A DNA stretch of 64,000 nt, taken from contig NZ_JAQVBV010000014.1 in the NCBI RefSeq assembly GCF_028690125.1, positions 1 through 64,000 of the forward strand, read 5' to 3'. Position numbers and translations under genes: made by a program. Below, piece by piece: positions 8,904 to 18,300 of the stretch. A model generated the notes under the pieces. It was not told where the DNA came from. It saw nothing but the letters and a program-made list of their open reading frames with translations, and ran no database searches. Within the stretch, counting starts at the first letter, position 1. Each line of letters begins with the position of its first letter. This DNA comes from Bacteroides sp. (GTDB lineage Bacteria > Bacteroidota > Bacteroidia > Bacteroidales > Bacteroidaceae).

Positions 8904-10517
8904 CTATTCATATAACAATTCAAATTCATCTACATAAAGAGTACTGCCGTGCCCAACTTGCCCAACGACTTTAGCTCCTTCAAATTCTCCACCGTAACGA
9001 CTGGATGTAGCTACAATAGTCATGGCAGCAGGACGAGCATTCAAATTCTTATAATCAATATCAATTGTAAATTTAGTATATGATGTTACTTCTACCGAAC
9101 CAACAAACTCGCCATAAGCAAATTCATTGCCCGCAGTATCCCATAATTTTATATATATATGGCATTGGTCTTTGGTCAAAGTACCCGGAATGCTTCCTCC
9201 ATTATTTATCGATTCAGGCTTATACTTATAATATCCCGTCATCTTTGTGGGACGCGCACCCGTATAAGGCCGTCCAAAAGTGACACTGGCAGAAGGTTTC
9301 ATCATATTCGTTTTATACTTCCCAATAAATAAATTACCTGCCGCAGCACCAACTAACGTAACTCCGGTAATACTACGTAAACGGGCCGCTTTTCCTTTGT
9401 AAGCGTCACTTCCTTCTACCGGAACAGTAATAGGATCATTGCCACCAGCCAAAGAAGAAGTAACACCCTCATTTCCCGTAGCCCAATAGGCTCCGGCAGC
9501 TTCATAATCGTCAGCAATCGAATTTGCAAACCAGTTTTTTCCACTCTGTATCCAAGTATCGAAGTTTAGATTGGGAACCACCATTATCTTCTCTGTAGTA
9601 AAAGATGCCACACTGCCGGCAGCACCATCTACTAAAATGCGCCACTGATAAACCGTACCGTCCTCTAAACCTGCAATCGTTGCTTTAAAGGAAGTAGCAC
9701 TTAACATATTTACAGCAGATGCGTCTAACTGGCTCCAACTGCTATCCAACGCTTTCTTATATTCAATGGTAGGCGTACTCCCAGCTTTCACCCCACCGCT
9801 CACAATTGCTTTTTTCGCCCAGATCTCCACCTCTCCAACAGAAGAAGTAGCCTGAGTTTGGACAACATCTACAGTCCACAGACCAAGATATTTTTCTCCG
9901 CGATAAACAGCAAACTGTTGCGGACGTCTGAAATCCTTCACACCGCTTGGGTCAGGCACTAATCTCCCATTGCGTCCTCCTAATTCCAATGCGTTAATCT
10001 TCACATCTTTCAGCGATTGAGAAGCTGACACATAGATCAAGACAATATGGTTCAGTTCATCTATAACTGGCTGTCCTACCTGATTTTCTACATTTATAGT
10101 ACGGTTAATCACTTGATTGACCGTAACAGTCCACGGATAATCCTGATAAGTACGTAATAGAATCTTAACCGGATTTGTGAAGTTTATCTTTGTATTGGCA
10201 TTACCGGGCAAATCACTCAAAGAGGTAAAACTAAAATCAGGAAACTGCTTGGCAGAAGCGCAAACAGCTTCATCCGGAAGAATTTTTGCTTCAGAATTAG
10301 CCACCAACTTTGTGACTTTCAATTCTTCCAGTTCCACCAACTCGTCCACAGTAAGTACAACGGTACGTTTGGTTGCATCAATCTTTGTATCCTCGGTCTG
10401 CCCTTCTATTTCAAACTCTTGAATTTCACCCGGAATATAGGGATAAGGAATATCATTTTCAATACAAGCTCCCAATAGAAAAGCTAGTAAACCGATGCCC
10501 AAAATATGTATTCTCAT
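8904..10517 (-). CDS. PCMD-domain surface lipoprotein
   Basis: A 537-aa lipoprotein. The frame opens at 10550, overlapping the previous gene; ATG 10517 is preferred because GAGGA stands six bases upstream and it yields a clean signal peptide with lipobox LLGAC (Cys18). The N-terminal half holds Ig-like segments (VTVNQVINRTINVE; WTVDVVQTQA) and a fibronectin-like stretch (TVYQWRILVDG). The C-terminal part, about 225 residues from VPNLNFDTW to YVDEFELLYE, matches what I know as the putative carbohydrate metabolism domain (PCMD, PF13201), a fold found in Bacteroidetes surface lipoproteins without proven activity. The same module recurs almost unchanged in the gene at 11275. The gap to the next gene is 10 bases. 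Confidence 0.82.
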   Translation of the reverse strand: MRIHILGIGLLAFLLGACIENDIPYPYIPGEIQEFEIEGQTEDTKIDATKRTVVLTVDELVELEELKVTKLVANSEAKILPDEAVCASAKQFPDFSFTSLSDLPGNANTKINFTNPVKILLRTYQDYPWTVTVNQVINRTINVENQVGQPVIDELNHIVLIYVSASQSLKDVKINALELGGRNGRLVPDPSGVKDFRRPQQFAVYRGEKYLGLWTVDVVQTQATSSVGEVEIWAKKAIVSGGVKAGSTPTIEYKKALDSSWSQLDASAVNMLSATSFKATIAGLEDGTVYQWRILVDGAAGSVASFTTEKIMVVPNLNFDTWIQSGKNWFANSIADDYEAAGAYWATGNEGVTSSLAGGNDPITVPVEGSDAYKGKAARLRSITGVTLVGAAAGNLFIGKYKTNMMKPSASVTFGRPYTGARPTKMTGYYKYKPESINNGGSIPGTLTKDQCHIYIKLWDTAGNEFAYGEFVGSVEVTSYTKFTIDIDYKNLNARPAAMTIVATSSRYGGEFEGAKVVGQVGHGSTLYVDEFELLYE

Positions 10518-10534
10518 TTTTTTCCTCATTTGAA

Positions 10535-11266
10535 TTAAAGATAAAAACACATTCCGATATTCAGCGAAAATATATCAATCTTAAAATTCGCAGAACTATT
10601 CCTGCGATATCCACTCTCTACCTGATTGGTTTTCTGGTTTATCCATTTAAAATCAAGTCCAACAAGACCGATGGAAACTTCTACTGCTATATTATTTGTT
10701 ACAAAAGCTGTTAATCCGGGGGCAGAACCCAACTGCAAGCGATGTATATACTGATATGTACCTGTCAGATCATTTTCTACTCCGGAAGTGTTTTTTCCTT
10801 GTCCGTAACCATATGACAAACGAAGTTCATTGAAGAAGCCGAAAATTTTGCTATTTCCCAACCCCATATAGGTACGCAGAAATCCGGAAGCATAGACAGT
10901 ATGTTCCAAATATTTATAATCTTTTATATCAAAGGTAAGATCGTCTCCTAGATCTAAATCGAGATTGCCGATGTCAGTGTAAGAGCGTGAATAATTGAGT
11001 CGTGCTCCTGCCGCCATATTATCAGCAAAGAAATAGCCGGCATACGGACTGACTTTGAAATTATATCCGCTTGCTTTGACATTATCCAGAACTAAGAACT
11101 TGTAATTGTCATTTGTTTGCTCAGAATAGGAAAAGGAGCAGCCACCCATCCAAGTGCCTTTAGGAACAAAAAGAGAGGATTTTATTTTACGGTCAAATCC
11201 CCGTTGTGCGCAGACAGTTGCCACGCACAATAGGGAAATGAAAAAGATGACATATCTTTTCTTCAT
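10535..11266 (-). CDS. Outer-membrane beta-barrel protein
   Basis: A 243-aa protein with a type I signal peptide ending ...VATVCAQ, unlike the six lipoproteins around it. The rest alternates aromatic and polar residues in short strands (GGCSFSYSEQ, FKVSPYAGYFFADN, GARLNYSRSY, ELRLSYGYGQG, FKIDIFSLNIGMCFYL) and finishes with an aromatic C-terminal residue pair, as expected for an outer-membrane barrel of about eight to ten strands. It sits in the middle of the lipoprotein operon, 8 bases after the DUF4493-PCMD gene, and could be the membrane anchor or partner of the surface lipoproteins; that is inference. No specific family was recognised beyond an outer-membrane beta-barrel. Confidence 0.78.
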   Translation of the reverse strand: MKKRYVIFFISLLCVATVCAQRGFDRKIKSSLFVPKGTWMGGCSFSYSEQTNDNYKFLVLDNVKASGYNFKVSPYAGYFFADNMAAGARLNYSRSYTDIGNLDLDLGDDLTFDIKDYKYLEHTVYASGFLRTYMGLGNSKIFGFFNELRLSYGYGQGKNTSGVENDLTGTYQYIHRLQLGSAPGLTAFVTNNIAVEVSIGLVGLDFKWINQKTNQVESGYRRNSSANFKIDIFSLNIGMCFYL

Positions 11267-11274
11267 TCAGTTAA

Positions 11275-12945
11275 TTATTTATAGTATGACAACTCAAACT
11301 CATCTATCCAGAGTGTACTACCATTTCCAACCTGCCCTACAACAGCAGAGCCACTAAAATCTCCACCATAATGACTTGACGTTGCAACAATTGTAATCGT
11401 CGCCGGTTTTGCCGTCATATCCGTATAGGTAATATCGAAAGAAAATCTCGCATAAGATGTAACTGTCTCTGTTCCGACAAACTCTCCAAAACCAATCTGG
11501 TTACCGGAAGCATCCCATAGTTTTACATAAATATTACATTCATCGGTAGTCAATGTACCCGGCTTAGAACCTTCGTTAATAGGCTGCGGACTATACTTAT
11601 AATATCCTGAAAGTGAAACAGGACGAGCTCCAGTATAAGGACGGCCGAACGTAACACTAGCAGAAGGATTAGACATATTCGTTTTATAACTTCCGATAAA
11701 TAAATTACCAGCAGCAGATTTTACTAAAGTAACCCCTGTTATCGTTCTCAATTTGGCGGCTTTACCCGAATAAGCATCATCTCCTTCTACAGAAACAGTG
11801 ATTGGATCTTTAGAACCTGCCAAGAAAGAAGTAACACCGGTATTGCCCGTAGCCCAATATGAGTCACTGGCATCTGCGTTTGCAAAATAGTTCTTTCCAC
11901 TTTGCGACCAGGTATCAAAGTTCAAATTCGGAATTTCCTGATACACCTCGGTAGTGAACATATCGGTAGCTCCTACCTTTGTACCACAAGCAAGGCGATA
12001 AACATAGCTCGTTCCGAATTCCAATTCTTCAGTTTTCGCACTATATACTCCGTTCTCTACTGTTGTACTTACACTTTTCCAAACTCCTTCTGATGATTTT
12101 TTATACTGAAAAACAATAGGTTCAGTTTCTCCGGTCAAAGTGGAAGCCCCATACATATAAGCAAACTTACCAAATGCGTTTGAGCCTGTCACTATTAAAT
12201 TCGGATCGGCATCAGATGTCATAGGAACAGTTATATTTACCTCATACTCATGAGTCGTTTCATCTACTGTAAAATTAAAGCTACCATTACCTTCATTAGT
12301 AACATCGTACTTAACCTTATAATAGTAGCGTTTTTCAGCCTTTTCTGTTATTACTTTATTAAAAGTAAAGGACTTTCCATCGGTATTTGTCACTTTCAAA
12401 ACAGCATTCAAAGATTTCCCAGTACGGCAATAAGCAGGACGTGTTTCCTGAGATGTAAAATCTATGGTTCCATATTCATTGGAAACCACACAGTCATACG
12501 AAGAGAAAGCATTTTTAAAGTTTTGTGAATAGCTGACAGCTACCATGCTTTGAACCATAGAACAAACAATTTCCACCGAGCGAGAAATGTCTTTCTCTAT
12601 CTTCACAAGTGTTTCACCGAGATAATAGGGCGCAACCTCAAATCCTTGCTGCGTGGAATCCTTATCCATTGAATATGCCCGCAAAAAATAATTGCCTACA
12701 GGAAGCAACAGACTTTCACTTTGCAATAGCGTCCAGTCATCTACGTGCTTCACTACTGTTCCTCCTTGCAAAATGTCCAGTCCCATCTTCTCTACAGCCC
12801 TTGCCTGTGGTATTACATTTTTATCTAATCCCACAGAAGAAACCTGAAGATAACCGTAACCATCACTCGAAGAAGTCTCATCCTGACAAGCTATCATAAT
12901 AGCTAACAAGCACAAAGTAAATGTGCTAAAAATAAATTGTCTCAT
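11275..12945 (-). CDS. DUF4493-PCMD fusion lipoprotein
   Basis: A 556-aa lipoprotein with lipobox IMIAC (Cys20) and acidic QDETSSSD after it. Domain order: DUF4493 (about residues 30-190, with LPVGNYFLRAYSMD and DISRSVEIVCS), an Ig-like segment (EYEVNITVPM), a fibronectin-like segment (GTSYVYRLACG), and a PCMD domain from IPNLNFDTW (about residue 333) to the C-terminus WIDEFELSYYK. The PCMD part is very close by eye to that of the 537-aa protein two genes downstream, while the N-termini are unrelated, a clear case of module reuse within one operon. Third gene of the transcript, 17 bases after its neighbour. Expected at the cell surface; ligand unknown. Confidence 0.84.
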   Translation of the reverse strand: MRQFIFSTFTLCLLAIMIACQDETSSSDGYGYLQVSSVGLDKNVIPQARAVEKMGLDILQGGTVVKHVDDWTLLQSESLLLPVGNYFLRAYSMDKDSTQQGFEVAPYYLGETLVKIEKDISRSVEIVCSMVQSMVAVSYSQNFKNAFSSYDCVVSNEYGTIDFTSQETRPAYCRTGKSLNAVLKVTNTDGKSFTFNKVITEKAEKRYYYKVKYDVTNEGNGSFNFTVDETTHEYEVNITVPMTSDADPNLIVTGSNAFGKFAYMYGASTLTGETEPIVFQYKKSSEGVWKSVSTTVENGVYSAKTEELEFGTSYVYRLACGTKVGATDMFTTEVYQEIPNLNFDTWSQSGKNYFANADASDSYWATGNTGVTSFLAGSKDPITVSVEGDDAYSGKAAKLRTITGVTLVKSAAGNLFIGSYKTNMSNPSASVTFGRPYTGARPVSLSGYYKYSPQPINEGSKPGTLTTDECNIYVKLWDASGNQIGFGEFVGTETVTSYARFSFDITYTDMTAKPATITIVATSSHYGGDFSGSAVVGQVGNGSTLWIDEFELSYYK

Positions 12946-12962
12946 TATGATTATAGTTTAGG

Positions 12963-14285
12963 TTATTCTTGCGCTGTTACATTCACTTTCAAATCACCTT
13001 GGATATCCGAATTGATACCATCAGATACAGTAATAGTAAAAGTATTCTCACTTGCACCGTACAATCCCAATAAGGACATAAAAGAAGTAACATCAAAGGA
13101 ATAACTTGTTTTATCCTTGATAGGGTCATTAGCATCAATTAATCCTATTCCTTCCTGTGTCTCCAAAGACCCTGACAATACTCCCAGTAAATCACCCGGA
13201 TTGGCCAAATCGAATTCACCACCTAAGCCAAAACCTTCTAAAGTCCCCATAAAGCCCTCGTTATTAGAATTAATCTTTACCAACAGCTTTTTAATTCCAT
13301 TAGGAACCGAGAAATCAACTTTTACAGTAGGAACATCTCCTGACAAAGCTACAAATGAATAAGTTTTATTTAAGCCGACAACATTCATTTCTCCTTTATT
13401 AGTATCTCCTCCTTCTGAACCACCTCCTCCGGGATTGAATACAATATTTTCCGTTGGAATCTCCACAGTCGTTCCGGTCTCAGTCCAAGTTAAATCAACG
13501 GTAATCCCCAGATTTATCTTCGTCACAGGATCAATGACCGGATTATCTCCCGGATTGATTGTCACTTTAAACGAGTCCCCGTTTTCTAACTTGCTACTAT
13601 TTTCAGAGTTCTCCGGTTTAGTAATTGTATAAGACTGTGCAATATCCGTACCATCTGTAGAAGTAGTCGCTTTCACACTCATCAATATGCTAGATGCATT
13701 TTCCGGTACATTAAAATAGATTTTCTTACCCACGTTCTCTTTCTTAAAAACGTAGTTGCCCGTACCACCGTTGGTAATGGTGATCGTATAATCATCTTTA
13801 AAGTTTTCTCCGAAACTCTTATCCAGACTCAGATTCACCTCCATACAACTTAAACGACAGGTAGTATTAACCGTTGTTGTCTTTCCCGGCAATATCTGGA
13901 AATCAGTCTGTCCTTTAAAATACGGACGTTCCGAAGCACCTACATTTTCACCATTATAATTGTAAGCCCTCACACGATACTTCCCGGCAGTCAGCTTCAC
14001 TGAACCTCCCTCTGCTCTTAAATCGCTATACGAAGTTTCTTTTACCACACCGTCAGTAGATGCATTAACAATTTGAACCGTATAATTTTCTACATTCACT
14101 TCCTCGTCAGGAAAAGCTCCACGAGAAGTTACGATATTAGAATAGTCCTGAGCCAATAAATCCAGACTTACTAATCCTTCATTATCATTCAATACATTTT
14201 TCCCTTTCAATTCATCGCGCATTTCACAAGCGCTCAATCCAATCACGAGACTAATTCCCGTCAATATATAGGTAATTTGTTTCAT
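12963..14285 (-). CDS. DUF4493-type surface lipoprotein, 440 aa
   Basis: Signal peptide with lipobox GLSAC (Cys20) and EMRDE after it. DUF4493 occupies about residues 35-240: VSLDLLAQDYS, NYTVQIVNAS, LTAGKYRVRAYNY, then ILPGKTTTVNT and a second beta half. A Gly-rich linker (PGGGGSEGG, about residue 290) joins it to a C-terminal domain of about 140 residues with regular hydrophobic strands (YSFDVTSFMSLLGLYG; TFTITVSDGIN). No catalytic signature was seen. The gap to the preceding gene is 11 bases and to the following one 17, so it belongs to the seven-gene operon. Probably displayed on the outer membrane. Confidence 0.82.
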   Translation of the reverse strand: MKQITYILTGISLVIGLSACEMRDELKGKNVLNDNEGLVSLDLLAQDYSNIVTSRGAFPDEEVNVENYTVQIVNASTDGVVKETSYSDLRAEGGSVKLTAGKYRVRAYNYNGENVGASERPYFKGQTDFQILPGKTTTVNTTCRLSCMEVNLSLDKSFGENFKDDYTITITNGGTGNYVFKKENVGKKIYFNVPENASSILMSVKATTSTDGTDIAQSYTITKPENSENSSKLENGDSFKVTINPGDNPVIDPVTKINLGITVDLTWTETGTTVEIPTENIVFNPGGGGSEGGDTNKGEMNVVGLNKTYSFVALSGDVPTVKVDFSVPNGIKKLLVKINSNNEGFMGTLEGFGLGGEFDLANPGDLLGVLSGSLETQEGIGLIDANDPIKDKTSYSFDVTSFMSLLGLYGASENTFTITVSDGINSDIQGDLKVNVTAQE

Positions 14286-14296
14286 GCTGCAATCTT

Positions 14297-15121
14297 TTAA
14301 TTATTAACAGTGGTATCCTCTCCCGGCATAAACTCATCCGGTAAAGTAACATCTATATTCTCCTCTTGCACTCCATTATCTATTGTTACAGTGATACCAC
14401 TAATTTTTCCACCTTCGATATCTATCAATTTAGGTTTTACTGTAATAGTCAGAAAATCACGTGGTTTGATGGTCACAGTCTGAGCACCGAAATTAGTAGG
14501 CGTAACGGTAATACCATTTTTATCCTTCAAAGCAAAAGTCAAAGAAAGATTTTCGTTACCGACTGCCTTCAAAAACAAATCTTTATCTACATCAGCCTGC
14601 GACATCTCAAAAGCTTCCGTCAGATATTGGGTTTTCAATCCCACCGTACAATCAGAATAGAATGTGTAGAAGTCATCAGAATATTTCAGATTCACTTTAA
14701 CATTTGCCGGAGTACAAGCAAAAGAAACAGTCTTATTATCTCCTTTCACTACCGTAATGGTTTGTGCACCTTCCATATACAGCTTATCATATCCGGCATT
14801 TACGTTTTCACCATAATACGCACGTACTGTATAAGTACCGGGAGTCACTTCCTGAGTCAATTCCATTTCGGAATAAAGTTTTGACTGAAGAACATTTCCC
14901 AAAGCGTCTTTCAACTCCACCGTATAATTCGCTACATTTTTATACGGGGTCAGATCCATAGCTCGTGCCTTACTCCCTTTTGAAGCATATGACACGTCAG
15001 AATTTAAGTCAATCATCATTTTTCCCTTTGCTACTGAAGCATCGTTCCCCTCACTACTTTCACAAGCGATAAAGAACAAAGATGAGAAAAACGTGAAGCA
15101 TAAAATAAAACTTTTCTTCAT
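14297..15121 (-). CDS. DUF4493-type surface lipoprotein, first gene of operon
   Basis: A 274-aa lipoprotein: signal peptide with lipobox FFIAC (Cys20), then ESSEGND. The DUF4493 landmarks are present in order: GKMMIDLNSDVSY, NYTVELKDALG, VTPGTYTVRAYYGENV, VVKGDNKTVSFAC and VNLKYSDDF. The C-terminus is a short beta domain ending in VTLPDEFMPGED. It is the promoter-proximal gene; a -7-like element lies about 75 bases upstream and a palindrome sits in the leader. Its similarity in layout to the next gene suggests tandem duplication followed by divergence. Function unknown. Confidence 0.82.
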   Translation of the reverse strand: MKKSFILCFTFFSSLFFIACESSEGNDASVAKGKMMIDLNSDVSYASKGSKARAMDLTPYKNVANYTVELKDALGNVLQSKLYSEMELTQEVTPGTYTVRAYYGENVNAGYDKLYMEGAQTITVVKGDNKTVSFACTPANVKVNLKYSDDFYTFYSDCTVGLKTQYLTEAFEMSQADVDKDLFLKAVGNENLSLTFALKDKNGITVTPTNFGAQTVTIKPRDFLTITVKPKLIDIEGGKISGITVTIDNGVQEENIDVTLPDEFMPGEDTTVNN

Positions 15122-15145
15122 AATAATCTCTCATTATTTAATATA

Positions 15146-15166
15146 AAGTTATACACTATATAACTT
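15146..15166. repeat. Palindrome in the leader of the surface operon
   Basis: AAGTTATA (15146-15153) and TATAACTT (15159-15166) are perfect 8-bp arms around CACTA. It sits between the predicted -7 element and the first start codon, so it is a candidate operator or leader hairpin. Confidence 0.45.
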
Positions 15167-15195
15167 AATCACCAATACTTTATATAAAACTCGGA

Positions 15196-15203
15196 CAAAT
15201 ATA
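15196..15203 (-). promoter_or_regulatory. Probable -7 element of the DUF4493/PCMD operon
   Basis: The minus strand reads TATATTTG, a full -7 match; no convincing -33 element is at the right distance. It would give a leader of about 65-70 nt. Confidence 0.5.
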
Positions 15204-15316
15204 ATAGTTTTCAATATTTAATAAATAAGCCTTCACCTTTTATTCCTCAAAATCTGAAAATAAGGCCATAAATAGTTTTTAAGATATTAAAAATAGACCA
15301 TCCACGATAGTAATAA

Positions 15317-15353
15317 CAAAAAAGTCCTGCCTTTCATATGAAAAACAGAACTT
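15317..15353 (-). terminator. Intrinsic terminator of the 1002-aa gene
   Basis: On the minus strand AAGTTCTG...TTTCATATGAAA...CAGGACTT forms a long hairpin followed by TTTTTTG. An outer 12-bp repeat (15309-15320 with 15355-15366) extends the stem. It separates the ATP-grasp gene from the surface operon downstream. Confidence 0.78.
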
Positions 15354-15383
15354 ATTTGTTATTACTGGTATTAAAATTAGAAT

Positions 15384-18300
15384 CTACTTATCCTCTCCCG
15401 GCATCAATACCATTCCCAATTTTTTCTTGCCATCCATCTTGACGACAATAGGTTTTTCGAAGCGTACATGACGGAGAAACTTCGTCTCTTCCACAGCAGG
15501 AAGTCCGTTGAGGAAGTCCTGATTATAGACCCCATCATTCATAAAAGCATTAATTGTGAAATAACCGACTCCAAAAGAAGTAAGATTCTGGAAAAAGTGT
15601 GTTCCCTGACTCGGATCTACCCGGTAATTCGTCAATCCTGCCTCCACAATTACACGTGCGGCAGAGATATGAGGCCACTTCACCGGAATACCCAACCATG
15701 TATCACTACTTCCCCAGCGTCCCGGGCCGACAAGCACATAATTCCTTCCTTCATTCAGAAATTGCTGGTTGATCTTTTCTATTTCCCAAGCAATGGTTTG
15801 ATTATTTGAGGCACTATACCCATCCGTCTTCACATAAACAATATCATAAATATCATTCATGATGCCATGTCCTAACGAATTCTCGGAACGCAGAAGTAAA
15901 TCATCATCCGGTATCAAAGACAAATCCTCATCCAACATCTCTTTACTATCTACTATCGGACGAATCTGCAACAGATAGAAAGTTCCTGTCTTATCCTGAT
16001 CACGGCTCAATGTAGCCGCAAACTCTATTTCGACCGGACGACGCATTTCCTGTTCACCATATCTTAACACAAGTTGTAGAATACGCGCTAACGGGAAAAC
16101 ATCATGTTGCAGAATATTAGCAAATGTTATCACTTTGCGACCACCCGGATACAACCCGTCACGAATCACCTGATCATACGGATCGTATGTAGAAGCAATA
16201 TAACGCAAAGCTCCGTCAGCCTCCGCTTCTTTCACATGAAGTTTCAACAAGTTAAAACCGTCGTCTATAGAGAACTCTTGAGCTACATTCTTTAAATCCA
16301 ATGCATAAAAACGAGTCTGAGTCTCTTTCAATGCAATCTCCATCTCACTGGTTTGAAGCACCTGATTGGGATGATAAGGAGAAAAACGAAGAGTCATACC
16401 GCCATCTACAATATATTTGCCTAATCCTAAAGCCAGATTTACAGTACCTTCCTCTGCTTTTTCATCACCCAACGGATAATAATTCAACGAACGTGCCACA
16501 CCGGACATGGATGGATAATAACGGTCACCATACTGATTTCCCACTACCTCTTGCAAAATGACCGCCATTTTCTCCTGATCAATCACATTCGATGTAGCTT
16601 GCATATATGCTTTACTATCCCTGAAATAAACCGAAGCATACACCCCCTTAATAGCGTCGGACAACATACGAAGCATTTCATACTTATCGTCCAGATATGG
16701 AATCATATAAGTATTATAAATTCCCGCAAAAGGCTGATAGTGCGAATCTTCCAACAAAGACGAAGAGCGAATAGCAATGGGAGATTTTACCACATCGAAG
16801 AAAGTAAAAAAATCTTCTACCAAACCATCCGGCAGTTTTGCCTTTAGAAAATACTTCAAGATCATATCATCGTCCGCATCCGACAAAGCTATCTGATACA
16901 GATTATTCGTATCCATAAATTCATCAAATACATCCGTACACAAAACTACCGTTTTGGGAATAGCAACGGAGGCATTCTCAAACTCTTCAAACTCCGGATA
17001 ACGTTTCACCATATTATCAATGAAAGCCAGTCCACGTCCTTTTCCTCCCAACGAACCGTCACCGATACGGGCAAAGTTTGAATAACGGTCGAAGCGGTCG
17101 CGTTTAAACACCGCTACCACTCCTTGGTTCTTCATCTTCCGGTATTTCACAATAGCCTCAAATATAATCTTACGATGTGCATCCACGTCCTGAAGGCTAC
17201 TCCACGTAATCGGTTTAAGAAACTCCGCAACGGGAAACATGGCACGTGAATAAAGCCAACGAGAAACATGATTACGACTGATATGATATAAAAATGACTC
17301 CGCAGGCACAGCAAACAGAATGTTTTGTAGTTCCTTCAGATTCCGTACCCGGGCAATCTCCTCTCCTGTCTCAGGATTACGAAATACAAAATCACCGAAA
17401 CCGAAGTTATCAGAAACGATACGACGCAGATCGACATCCATCTTTTTAGAATTCTTGTCGATAAAGCTGGCACCATATTTTGCTGCATACGATGAATTTT
17501 CCGACTCGGAAGACTGAATTATCAAAGGGACAAACGGATCATTCTTCCGAATCTCAGCACAAAGTTTGATACCTGCCAGCCCGTCCTTTTCTCCACGTTC
17601 CACTTTTGGAAAACGAACGTCCGTAATGACTCCCAATATATTATTCTGATATTTCCGGTAAATAGTCATTGCCTCCTGATAAGTACGTGCTAACACAATC
17701 TTAGGACGTCCACGCATCCGAAGCGTACGCTGGTGAGCATTCAATGCCTCCGTAGAAAATTCCTGACTCTGCTTCAATACAAACTTATAAAGATTGGGCA
17801 GAATAGAAGAATAAAATCGAATACCATCCTCTACCAGAAGAATCAACTGTACACCAACTTCCTGCACATCATGCTCTAAGTTCAATTTATCTTCCATCAG
17901 TTTAATGATGGAAACCAGCAAATCGGTATTACCCAACCAACAAAACACATATTCGAAAGCACTCAGATCCTCGTTAATAATCCGTCTCGTAATACCGTGA
18001 CTGAAAGGGGTAAGAATAACAATAGGAATATTCTCATATTTCTCCTTAATATGTCGTCCGATGTCAAAACTGTCATTATCTCCCGTACTCGGCATACAAA
18101 TCACCAGGTCGAAAGACATACTTTCCAACTGCGACAATGCTTCCTCTTCGGTAGACACCTGCGAAAAACGAGGTGGATAGCGGAGAGACAAAGAGGTATA
18201 TTCATTAAAAATCTTCTCGTCGATACGCCCGTCATCTTCCAGCATAAAAGCATCATACGGATTAGCTATTAACAATACATTAAAAATTCGCCGGGTCATC

